Below are positions 16,301 through 26,175 of a DNA stretch of 64,000 nt, in pieces; the first letter of the stretch is position 1, and every line of letters starts with the position of its first letter. The notes under the pieces were generated by a model. The model saw only the letters and a program-made list of their open reading frames with translations, was not told the DNA's origin and made no database searches. Both the position numbers and the translations under genes were made by a program. The stretch covers positions 2,996,587 through 3,060,586 of the forward strand of contig CAJINV010000010.1 of assembly GCA_905178155.1 (NCBI GenBank). The letters are read 5' to 3'. Source of the stretch: Amoebophrya sp. A120. Lineage: Eukaryota; Sar; Dinophyceae; Syndiniales; Amoebophryaceae.

Positions 16301-17322
16301 ACTCGCATCGGATGCGTGCAGAAGCTCAAAGTCGACCAAATATAGTTAGTCTGTAGTTCAGAATAGATGACAGAAAGGCAAAGGGAGCCCGCTAGATTTT
16401 TATAAATATACCTTACATCGGCAAAAGTCGACAGAACAGCGCAAATGGCCCCAGATCCGTGATCACAAAATGCACAAGGAAGAGAAAGCACGAGAACACA
16501 AATAGGAAGCGAAGGAAAACAGGCACAACAAAAAATGCCAAAGGTCTGAAAATTTGAAAGAACCGAAAGAACTAGATCAACAAAGAAAAACTGAAATAAA
16601 ACATAGCACGAAAACGGAACAAAGGGGACACCGCCTCGAGCTCTTCACTTCGCCACAGGCTTCACATCCGCCGCACATTGATGGGTGGGACCAGTAGAAA
16701 AAAGCATTGGGCCTAGGCTAGCGCTCAAGGCGAGAAAGCAAAGAACTTTTCCAAGAAGACCAAAACCACAGCAAGGAAATGCACAATGAACGCAAGCGCA
16801 AAGCGCGTTTTTTCGTGCGGGGATGTAGCTGTTCCGAGAGAGTGCAACTTATTACAAGAGGGCGCGCCGACTGCGACTTTGCTATTTTTCTATGGGAAAA
16901 ACCCGGCGGCACACCGACCCCGTTTCGCTTGTTCGTCCTCGTCGGCGTCGCTCACATCTTCGCCCGCGCGGCACGGGAAGGCGCTCGCCGGCGGCGGGGC
17001 CGCGCAGCCCCTCCCAAGGGCCGGCAAGGTGCCCGCCTTTTCCGCCACAGGCCAAACGCCCACCAAAGCCAGCGGCCGCGCACGGGGGGGGCCAGAAAAT
17101 GGGCACACAAAAGAAACACACCGGCCCGACCCGCCCCGGCCCTGCAGCGAACAACGGACCGGCGGGCCTCGGCCCGACCCGGCGAAAATACGCGGCGCCT
17201 TTGGCCGAAACGCGGAAACCAGAAACGCGGCGCGTTTGGCCGGGCGCACCGGGCGGGTGCTCGGCCGGGTGGAGGGGGCGCAGGCTACGCGGACGCAGGC
17301 GCGTAATGGATCTGCTGCAACG

Positions 17323-17636
17323 ACCAAAGGCGCGGCGCCGGCCCATAAGCGGCACCGCTGTCCGCCTCTCTGCTGCCGCAAGTCATCACCAAGGAGCAGC
17401 CAGCGCCGGCCCCTACGGTAGTCACAGCCGACCGCTAGCACCAACATACGCACGCCCTGCCAGTGGCAGTGCCAACACACAAACAGCGCAAAAACATGCA
17501 GAAGGCGGCTTTCTCAAACACTCACGCTGACCGTCTCGCGCCGTCCCATCTTTCCCATCGTTGAACAGGAGTCGGAGTGGACGTGGTATAAGCCGGGCCC
17601 GCATGATCGAGCTCACTAATGACACTGCAGCTAAGC
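17323..17636. repeat. dispersed GC-rich repeat, copy 2
   Basis: Collinear with 14603-14940. Blocks ACCAAAGGCGCGGCG (17323), GCTTTCTCAA plus CACTCAC (about 17508-17525), GTATAAGCCGGG (17586) and CTGCAGC (about 17625). Spacing differs from copy 1 by only 5-15 bp. Same orientation. Confidence 0.75.
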
Positions 17637-17789
17637 TTTGTTCTTGTTTCACTTCGTGTTCGATTTTCGTTCCTTTATGTTTTCTGCACAATAATGCCAG
17701 ATATAGCCGCCGAGGCGGGGGGAGTGAGGTCACGCGGGGGCTTTTTGACAGACTGGACGACGCCGGGCCTTTTTGCTCTTTTCAGAGGA

Positions 17790-18115
17790 GAAACACTCTC
17801 CCGCACGCTATGGCCCCACAAGGGCCTCCACCAGGGTCGGCCCTGTGGGCCCCCAAAATCGGGCCCGTAGCATGCGGGCTGGCTTGCTGCTTTTGGCGGG
17901 GTTTGCGTCCTTTGGTTTTTTTTGCTGAAAAGCCGCGGCCCTGCCGCCTGCTGAATTGAAACGCTTTCTCGCATGCTATAGCCACCCCAGGGCCGCCACC
18001 AAGCCCGGCCCCGTGGGCCCCCAAAATCGGGCCTATAGCATGCGGGCTAGCTTTTTGCTTTTGGCGAGCTTTCCGCTTTTTGTTTTTTTTGTTGAAAAGT
18101 CGCACTTTTTGGATT
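17790..18115. repeat. 168-bp tandem repeat, 2 units
   Basis: Unit 1 (17790-17957) and unit 2 (from 17958) share GAAAC-CTCTC, GTGGGCCCCCAAAATCGGGC, TAGCATGCGGGCT, GCTTTTGGCG and a T-run followed by TGAAAAG. Each unit contains an inverted repeat (GCATGCTATAGCC near 17971 with GGCCTATAGCATGC near 18031 in unit 2). A more diverged partial third unit may follow to about 18230. Confidence 0.9.
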
Positions 18116-18539
18116 GTTCCCCGCATTACAGGCGCCCGACTTTAGTGGCCGTCTTTGCAACCTCCAAAAGTGGCCAAAAATGGTGGCCAAAGCATGCGGA
18201 TTCGCAGCTTTTGTCGTCTTGGCATTTTTTCGGCGCCCCTTTTTGGGCGCCCCAAATCGGCGGAATTAGGTGCGCTGGGCGCCTCAGAAGGGCGCCCATT
18301 TTGCCGGCTCCTCTGCGTCGTTTTTTAGATCGGCGACCGATAGAATCCGCCGGCGATTCGGTGCCGACACAGCCAGAGCCGATTGATAAATGAGAATTTT
18401 TTATGTCCAAAAACACTTCCGGCCGATTGCAAAACGCCGGGCGTTTTTCAGGGTAGCTGTCAAAAAAAATCCCTGGTTAGAACCGTTCGGTGACCTCACT
18501 ACATATTACGAAGTTGTAGTAGTTATACACCATGAAGTG

Positions 18540-18944
18540 CTACGGAATCCTCTGCACCAAGTCAAACGCTTTTTTCGCTTCTTTCTCATGTAACACGTAC
18601 GCCCGGTGGTAAATCTCTTCCAAAGACCGGTCCCGGAGACTGACCGGGAACAAATACCACGGAAAATTCTTCAATCTTTCCGCCGTACTCCCCTTCAACG
18701 CCCCGATGTCCAAGCCACCGACACTCCCCCGCGTCAGCCACTGCGTCACCGTCTTCCCGACCATGGTGGGTTTCAAAGGGCTGGGCGGTGAGTACGGCTG
18801 CGAAACGCCGCCACCGTGGGGGCGTCGCTTCGTCGGTCGCCAGCAACTTGTGTCACCGTAGTGCCCGGACCGGAACGCTTTCTCCTTGTTCCAGGCGAAA
18901 AGCGTCTGGTGGGAACGTGAAAAAAGGGTGGGGAGACGGCGCAT
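18540..18944 (-). CDS. small hypothetical protein, possible mitochondrial presequence
   Basis: 134 aa from ATG 18944. The N-terminus (MRRLPTLFSRSHQTLFAW) is rich in Arg, Ser and hydrophobic residues with no acid, as in mitochondrial presequences. The C-terminal half (FPWYLFPVSLRDRSLEEIYHRAYVLHEKEAKKAFDL) looks like ordered, amphipathic coding sequence. No family is recognised. An overlapping frame at 18853-19146 is longer upstream but less protein-like. No intron. A chance frame cannot be excluded. Confidence 0.45.
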   Translation of the reverse strand: MRRLPTLFSRSHQTLFAWNKEKAFRSGHYGDTSCWRPTKRRPHGGGVSQPYSPPSPLKPTMVGKTVTQWLTRGSVGGLDIGALKGSTAERLKNFPWYLFPVSLRDRSLEEIYHRAYVLHEKEAKKAFDLVQRIP

Positions 18945-19614
18945 AGCTGCTGTTGTTCCTCGAGTACTGCGGGTTCAGAACAGCTAGTACTTGTTCGAGA
19001 TCACCAAGGTCATGTTTCTTCAAACGAAATGGAAAGTGCGTGTAAACAAGATCATGATGATGTTGATTATGAGAAGATGATGATGATCTTCCGAGCTTCT
19101 GACTGTTCTGGGAGCAATATGACACCGAGATGGCGCTAAGACCCACGGCAGGCTCATCAAGGTGGCAGCGGCAAGAACAACCGCATCTTCCTTAGTGATG
19201 GATCAGAACAGGGACGAAGAAAAACACGACACTCACAGGCTTGTGAAATCGGCGACAAGTGTTTCGTCGCCGCACTGCGGGGGCGAAAAATGGGTTCTTC
19301 GTCGTGTATCCCACTGTTGTTACAAACCAGGAGAGTGGCGTGTCGGATTTTTTTATGTCATTTCCAAAACATCAGCACAATTGTTGCATTCCACATAATT
19401 AGTTTTCGTACAGAAATGAAAGTCGTATCATACAAGGACCGTTGTAGGTGCAGCACAAACATCATACAAGCGCTGGAAGCGTCGCGTAGTTTAGTACCTT
19501 CTATCAAACGTATCGGTGTTGTAATTTGAGTCTTATCTTGTTTAAAATTGTGTCATAGCAATGGATTTGGGCGATTAGTATCAATCAGCTTCACTTTCTT
19601 CCTAACATTTCAAG
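18945..19614. other. intergenic, downstream of LRR gene
   Basis: AT-leaning, no supported gene, no introner. A GATGATGATGTTGATTATGAGAAG-like stretch near 19050-19085 is a degenerate GAT-rich tract. Confidence 0.45.
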
Positions 19615-22600
19615 CTACTGCAGCCAGGTTTTTTCCTTTTCCAAAATAGCGGCAACTCGTTCGAATTCCTCCACTTCGTTCTTCAAGTTCCGTTTCAGCC
19701 TGTATCTTTCCTCGCCCCGGTGGTAAATTTTTACCTTGGTTCCATACTGCCCCGCCGACCGCTGAATCGGCGGCTGCGACATAGATCGCGCCCCGACGAG
19801 AGCTCCGTCCTGAAAGTCGCCAAATTCCTTTTTTAACCTCTGTCTCCTGTGAATCACGGACTTTTTCGCACTAGAGCTCTGCATCGGCGAGGTTGCGTTA
19901 TTAGATCCAGCATGATTGTTCGCGGTAATCCCGATCGCCTGCAATGGGTGGTTTTGACTGCGGCTGTACTGCTGGCTCTCGCTGCGTATGAAATGCAAAA
20001 GCATCGTACTAGTTCTAGTAGTAATCGCATGACAAATTTGCTCAGCATGACAAATGGAATTTCTCATGCTGATTTACTTTGAAAAAGGGATTTGTACTAC
20101 GAGCACGATACTTTTGCACAGGATACTGCGACTGTTGTCTTGCTGTAGTAGTTCTCTCCCATTGTCAGAGCCGGGGGAGTATGCATTGCAAAAGTATCGT
20201 ACTCGTATAAATGCATTACAAATTTCCTCTGCATGAGAAACCAAATTTGAAATACGGATTTACGATAAGAAAAAACTTTGTGATGCAGGACTTGCATTTA
20301 TACGAATACGATACTTTTGCACAGGATAGGGACGAAAGAATTTGACTGCCAGATTGAGAGTGTTGCGGCGACGCTAGATGAGGATCGAAATTACCGCCGG
20401 ATGAACCGGGCCTCGGGAAAAGGTGATGTTGCCCTCGGTAATCTTCTGGACCTTTCGCGGACAGCCGGGGCCGGAGATATGAAATGCAAAAGCATCGCAG
20501 AACTCGTATAAATGCATTACAAATTTCCTCAGCATGAGCCATAGAATTTGTAATGCGGATTGACCTGAAGAAAAGGACTTGTAATGCATGACTGCAATAC
20601 GAGTACGATACGTTTGCACAGGATAGGACCTCTTTCTTGTCGATTTGCTCCGGGGGAATCAAAGAGGTTGGGTCGATCTGTAAAGTAATAATTATTTTGA
20701 TCGTTTTTCATCACCAGGTGAGAAGTTTCAGCTAGAAACCGTGTGTGCTTGCGCATGACAAACCTTACGCTGCGTGTATACGAACATGAACATCAACATT
20801 TACATTGTGCATCATAAACAGCAAGCCAGTAAAAAACCGTATCAACATACCTTTGACGGCGGTATTATCGGGGGCCTCAGCACCACTCCACCCGGCGACA
20901 TGGGTCTTTGGTCTCCAAAATACGTTGTCACCATCCACCGATCCCGCTCTTCCACCTGTTTACTCAGACGCGACGAATTTTCTATTCCCTTCTGCAGCCC
21001 CTCCGAGATTTCCTCCTGCAGCGGTTTCAACACCCGGGAAACTTTCTCGCCACTTTCCTCCATCACAAACTGCCCCTCGTCTACTTCCTCCACGATTTGC
21101 GCCTGCCCCTGCAGGGTCGCCGACAAATTTGGCTGGTGCTGGCTTCGGTTCGCGTTAGTTGTGCTGCTGCTCGCGCGGCTTGAGGAGCTTGACATCGGCC
21201 TGGTAACGTTGCCAATCGTCACTGTCGGCGCGTTTTGGAACTGGTGGATTTCGCTACCGCCCAAATTCGCATTCGGATTGACGTACACCGGGTAGGGTCG
21301 GGGCTGGTCGCCCGAGGAGTACGGTCTTTGCTGGTGATGTGCAGATCTACTCCGACCATGGATCTGGGAATTCGAGGAGAAGTGACCTCTTGTTGGTGTA
21401 CTAACGGAAGAATTCACGCCCCCTTGCTGGCCGTAGTTCCCGTACATCTCCAAAACGGCTAAATCTTGGTGGTGCAAGTGTTCTTCCTCCGCTAAGTTTC
21501 GTCTCGTTTTCCCGTGCGGGGGGAACAGTTTCGTCACTTCCAAAGCGCCGTCAATGTCTTTCTGCCGGAGGGTGTTGAGGGAAATTTGGTCGTAGAAGTA
21601 CTCTATCAACTGTAAAAGTGTCTGGGTCTGGAAGAATGCGCGATTTGTCACGCAGCTTTGCCATGACCCATGAGGTCTGGAATGCAGGACCTAGAATGAC
21701 AGATTTTGCGCGATCTCTCTCATGCCTATCCTGCATGACAAACTCCCTCCCGCCTTGGTCAAAACTGAACGACTTCTGGTAATCATGCAACACAGATTTA
21801 CGCATGCTTGAGATTTAGCATCACAAGTTGCATTCTTCCAGACCCAGACATTTTTACATTTGATATACTCCGTGGGGGGGCGGAGAACGAAATTGCGGAG
21901 ATCGTAGCCGTGCGTCTCGTATGCATTGCAAAAGTATGATCGTACTAGTATAAATTGCAATACAAATTTCCTTAGCATGAGAAATGAAGTTTCAATTTCT
22001 CATGCAGATTTGCCTTAATAAAAAGATTTGTAACGCAAGACTTGCATTTATACGAGTACGATACTTTTGCAGAGGATATCTCGCTCGTGATCACATCATG
22101 CTCCACACCGTTGTCGATGCCTGGTTTTGTTTTTTCGGATGGTCTTCGCGTTAGAAGGCTACAAATCGTCATGCAGAGTCGTGCAGCAAGAACAATGATA
22201 CGCACACTCTGATGCGTTCTTGCAACAATTTTGACGAGATAGTACTCACAACCACACGACATGTGAAGATGTCGAAAAATCCACCTACCAGCATTCTCCG
22301 ACACATCCCACAAGATCGCTCGTAACTCCTGGTAGTCGCAATAGCTGTCGCGCATCATGCTCTGGAATTTCGACCAGATGAGTTGATCCACGATGCAGAG
22401 CCTCAAATCCAAGTACTCGAGTCGGTGGTCCCCGTGGAAGGGCGCCTGCTCCAGAATTTGAAACAGCTGCGCAATGCACCGCCGGTCTAAAGCGCCGTTA
22501 CCCCTCATGCAGAGGCGCTGGAGGCTGATGATGATTGTGATTTTCCATAATTCCGATATAATTGTGCAGAAATTGCATCACAAGTTGTTTCATCTTCTTC

Positions 22601-24114
22601 TATCTGATTAAAGCGATGCAGCAGCTCTTGCACAAGTCCGAGGACATTCCTATATTCTAAAGTAGTACCCTTTCCTCGTCTCTGGTACGAGCATTCCGTC
22701 TCGTCTGTTCGCTTTCAAGAATTCCATCTGCCCCAGCACCGCTTCCAACACCCGCCCCACCCCGTTGCCACTTAACCGGTTGAAGCTCGCGCCGAGGAAT
22801 TTCAACGCGAAATTCTGCTTCAAATAGGTCGCCAGAATCGCGCTCCCCCGCGCGCCCAGTTCGCAGTCGGATAAATCTAAAGCGAGCAGGGACAAGTTGT
22901 TCAGGTAAAGGGATTGTGATTGCTGCGGTTGCGGTCCGGAGGGTGCTGTATTGCCGACATTCTGACCCGTGGTTCCTGCAGTACCACCGCCTAGAGAACT
23001 CTATCCTGTGCAAAAGTATCGTACTAGTATAAATCGCATAACAAATAAGTAATTTCCTAGGCATGAAAAATGGAACTTCTCATGCGGATTTAGGTTGGGA
23101 ATTAGATTTGTCATGCATATCTGCGATTAGTACGAGTACGATACTTTTGCACAGGATAAACTCAACCACCCGCCCATCTTGTTGTTGGCGAAGGACACGT
23201 ATGCATTGCAAAAGTGATCGTTGTTGTACCGAGACAAATTGCAACACAGATTTTTAGAAGAGAAAAGATGTAATTTGTCATGCTGATTTCCCTTAGGCCA
23301 CGGATCTGTCATGCATGAGTGCGATAAATAATTCGCTTTAGCAATAGTGCGATAGTACGACCTTCTGCAATGCATAACACACAGCGGATGTTATTCAATT
23401 TGGACCCGGCGTTGACCTGCATGAAGCGGAAGACGTGCGACGTACTATTCAATGCAAATATGTCTGGGTCTGGAAAGTGTCATGCTATTTTTGCATGGCG
23501 CAGAAGATCTGGCAACGAAGCCCTAGCATCACAGGTGGTTTCGTCGAGAAGGTTACGGGGTGCCTAATGCGCATGACAAGTTTCCATTTTTGGTGACAAG
23601 AAATGAGCAACTTTTGCGGTCCATGCATGACAGATTTCTTTCTGATCTGAAATGCGGATCAGGAGCTACATGTTAATGTTTCCAGACCCAGACATATTTG
23701 CAATGCATACATCCCGATGTTGGACAATCCGCAGCGGTTCAGGTTCAAGACCCGCAGATTTCGGAAGATCGGGCTGGTCCGGGAACTTCTTTTCAGGAGT
23801 AACTCATAAACCCCGTGATCCTGCAAACTCGCGTTGCCCCACAAATCCAAATAGAGCACGTACGGGTGGCGCTGGAGCAGCGCGTCGGTGAGTTTTTGGA
23901 TGGAAAAATAGTCGAAGTCGTTCAGCCCACAATGGATGCTGTAGCAGTTGACGTAAATCAATTGCAGCACGTGTAGCACCTCCTCGAAGCCGAAACCTTC
24001 CAAGGCAAGATCCCGGCATTGGTCCTGCTTGGGGAAGCGGCGGGCCGGGATTTTGTACCGGAGGAGGGTGTTGCGGAACGGGTACTTCTGCTCCGCGTGG
24101 GGGTTATCGGGCAT
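19615..24114 (-). CDS. leucine-rich-repeat protein, 12 exons
   Basis: Exons: 24114-23710, 23440-23377, 23194-23159, 22996-22669, 22524-22289, 22120-22079, 21914-21866, 21598-20851, 20677-20626, 20472-20329, 20174-20126, 19981-19615; 2520 nt, 839 aa. LRR-type segments run over about residues 60-360 (LRVLNLNRCGLSNIG, LSLLALDLSDCELGARG, LQRLCMRGNGALD, LEYLDLRLC), probably of the ribonuclease-inhibitor kind, so a protein-interaction scaffold is likely. The middle is Ser/Asn/Gln-rich, and the C-terminus (about 740-839) is basic and helical (RRQRLKKEFGDF, EERYRLKRNLKNEVEEFERVAAILE). Eight introns are introners (six A, two B) and three are GT-AG (22668-22525, 22288-22121, 20850-20678). Exons 2, 3, 6, 7, 9 and 11 are only 36-64 nt. 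Molecular partner unknown. Confidence 0.87.
19987..20125 (-). mobile_element. introner family A, forward, LRR codon 718
   Basis: 139 bp, the shortest family A copy. TSD CTGCG at 19982-19986 and 20126-20130 is perfect. Ends TATGAAATGC and TATCCTGTGC. Confidence 0.93.
20180..20328 (-). mobile_element. introner family A, forward, LRR codon 702
   Basis: 149 bp. TSD GGGAG at 20175-20179 and GGGAC at 20329-20333, one mismatch. Ends TATGCATTGC and TATCCTGTGC. Only 49 nt of exon separate it from the next copy. Confidence 0.92.
20478..20625 (-). mobile_element. introner family A, forward, LRR codon 654
   Basis: 148 bp. Flanks GGAGA (20473-20477) and GGACC (20626-20630) match at 3 of 5. TIRs GCAAAAGCATCG and GCAAACGTATCG. 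Removing five flanking bases keeps the frame. Confidence 0.9.
21604..21865 (-). mobile_element. introner family B, LRR codon 387
   Basis: 262 bp. TSD TACTC at 21599-21603 and 21866-21870 is perfect. Ends TATCAACTGTAAAAGTG and TATCAAATGTAAAAATG. Its interior is the reverse of the copy at 62163. Confidence 0.94.
21920..22078 (-). mobile_element. introner family A, forward, LRR codon 371
   Basis: 159 bp. TSD TCTCG at 21915-21919 and 22079-22083 is perfect. Ends TATGCATTGC and TATCCTCTGC. Confidence 0.94.
23002..23158 (-). mobile_element. introner family A, forward, LRR codon 169
   Basis: 157 bp. TSD AACTC at 22997-23001 and 23159-23163 is perfect. Both ends are of the TATCCTGTGC type. Confidence 0.95.
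23200..23376 (-). mobile_element. introner family A, forward, LRR codon 157
   Basis: 177 bp, the longest family A copy, with a diverged interior. Flanks ACACG (23195-23199) and ACACA (23377-23381), one mismatch. Both ends TATGCATTGC. Splicing restores NNIRCVSFANNKMG. Confidence 0.9.
23446..23709 (-). mobile_element. introner family B, LRR after residue 135
   Basis: 264 bp. Flanks CGTAC (23441-23445) and CATCC (23710-23714) match at 3 of 5. Ends TATTCAATGCAAATATG and TATGCATTGCAAATATG; the GTCTGGGTCTGG inner repeat is intact on both sides. Confidence 0.9.
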
Positions 24115-26175
24115 TTTCTTGTTTGGCGGAGGACGAGGAGAGGAGGAGACGGCACTAGAGGTCCTCGGACTACTTCAAGGAAATAGATGAACTGACGGCC
24201 GCGCTCTTGATTGGAGGAGCAGCCAACCAATGCAGTGGTCTCGGCAATGTTGCAGCTGAGATCTTCGTCGTCTGCGAATTATACAGGCTAGCTGCAAGTA
24301 GGTGCGATTTCAAAGAAGTCGTCGTTAGCTGGTGGAGCTGGGTAACGCGACCAGCATCATGTCATGTACACTGCGGCTGGCCTGCAACATCCGGTCGATG
24401 GAACTGCCCTCGTTCTTTAATTGAAATTCGCAGCGGATGCAACGGGGCGTCAACGCCAGTACAGCACTAGCAGCGGATTATTTCATTTGATTTTCACTCA
24501 ACATCTGAGCTGCTGTTATGATCTAGCGTGCCGGTGCTCATCTACCACTCATCAACATCTCCACACACGCCGAAATAATGCCGAGGCCGGTGCGGTCCTT
24601 GCGTTCCAACACCTGCATCAACAGTGCTGGATTGTTCCATTGATAAGCTGTATTGCATTTGCAATTGCGTGCTGTTCCTACTCGCAAATACAGTCAAAGT
24701 CATCAGAGCCCTCCGCTCAGAACAATACAGACTGCGCAGGGCCCTGTGGTGCGAGTGCACCACTTGCAACCGAACACACATACACGCGCGCAGCTTGCTT
24801 CACTTTTTTCATTCATCTGCCAGACTAGATCATCGCACACACAGACAATACCCAGAAGAGCCATCAATGCTGGGGCCGGCGCGAGACACTTTTGCCAACC
24901 ACAAAAATCCAAAATGGGCAGGGCCAACACACTCAACGCGCCACCGAAAGGGCCGCGCGGGCGCGTGGGGCGCAGATAGATTGCGCCCGGCGCATGGAAG
25001 CACACGACGGGCGGGTGACAAGAATAGACACAGGCCGCCAACATATGGGCGCGCCCACCAAGAGCTGCCCCAGCCGAGGCAGGCCGGGCGGCCAATGCGG
25101 TCGACGCCCCAGCCCCGGGCGGTTGGCCGAGGGGTTTCCACTGGATGGGCGAAAGGGGCGCCAGCCCGGCGCCCACCCGCCCAGGCGCCGGCCGGCCGAC
25201 GGCAAACAACGCGCCCGCCTAGCGCCCGCGCTTCGGCGGGCCAGCTCTTTTCGCTACGCGCCCCCCCTTGCTGGGGCATCCATGCCGGCCGCTTCAGATA
25301 TTTTTCGAGGCGCGTAGTCTCTGTGTCGTGGCCATCTGCAACTTCTGCCGGCGCCGTTTTGCGCCCGACCCGCATTCGACCAACGGCCCGGCAATCACTT
25401 CGAGGGCTGGCCGACACACCACACCCATCGGCCAAAACACGGCCGCCGGCGCCGCTACCTTTCCCTGGGCGCGGCCGCTGCGCGGCCACGCGGGAGGGAG
25501 TCGCCGCCGAAGCAATGGCGGCAGGCCAAACAAAGCGCGGACGACACACAGGGCAACCGGTCGCCTGCTCTAGCTGCTAAATCGTGACCCATCGGCGGGA
25601 AGGGCGCTGATCATTTTTTGGTTTTGAAGAAAAAAGCGCGCCTCGCGCCTCTCGCGCTGTGCTCTCAACTTCGGCCGCGCCCCATAACCGTCGAGCGTGT
25701 TTTTGGCCAGGGCCGTCGCCATCTCAGTCACTCGCACTCTCATCTCTGCAGGCCACAATGAGAGTTGAGAACACAGAGCGACAAGGAGAACATCGCGTGA
25801 TCTTTTTTTGCAACACGACACGACGTTGCTCAAGATTGTTGTTCTTCTCAATCAGTCATTCCTTTTGCTCCTCGTAGCTGCATAATTGACCTTTGTACTT
25901 CAGAAAACCACATCATTCAGTTCCGGACTCTATTCTCAAAAAATCCGCTTGTTCGTTTCCCTTCACAGCGGGCATCACCAAGAACTTTCCGACTATGCAG
26001 CATTGCTATCGCACTTGGAGTTAGTACGAGCAACTCCGCCTTCACCGGAAGTTCTGATTGCAAAGCGAAACAGGAGTGTAATTGAGGAGCGAAAAAGTAA
26101 GAGAGATAATCAGAAACCGTGTTTGTGTTGAGTCGCAGGTACGTGTTCGTTTGTTGTGTGATGTAAACAAAAATC
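24115..26175. other. intergenic with GC-rich island
   Basis: No supported gene. About 24880-25700 is very GC-rich, with a 318-codon plus-strand frame (24624-25580) and long frames opposite that lack any domain. Flanks are AT-leaning. Near 25650-25795 an imperfect inverted repeat (GCTGTGCTCTCAAC and GTTGAGAACACAGAGC) spans about 125 bp. Confidence 0.55.

Larger units (their letters stand above)
16301..18539. other. intergenic with GC islands and tandem repeat
   Basis: No supported gene. 16301-16860 is AT-leaning, with a TATA-like TTTTATAAATATA at about 16397-16409, roughly 100 bp upstream of the preceding gene's ATG. 16860-17470 is a GC island; 17323-17636 is the second dispersed repeat copy; 17790-18115 is a two-unit tandem repeat. 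GGCGCC-rich DNA continues to about 18370. Long frames here have no domains. Confidence 0.6.

Noticed and set aside
24624-25580. 318-codon plus-strand frame in a GC island.
   Set aside because: Frames of similar length occur in the other frames of the same GC-rich DNA, as expected from few stop codons; no domain.
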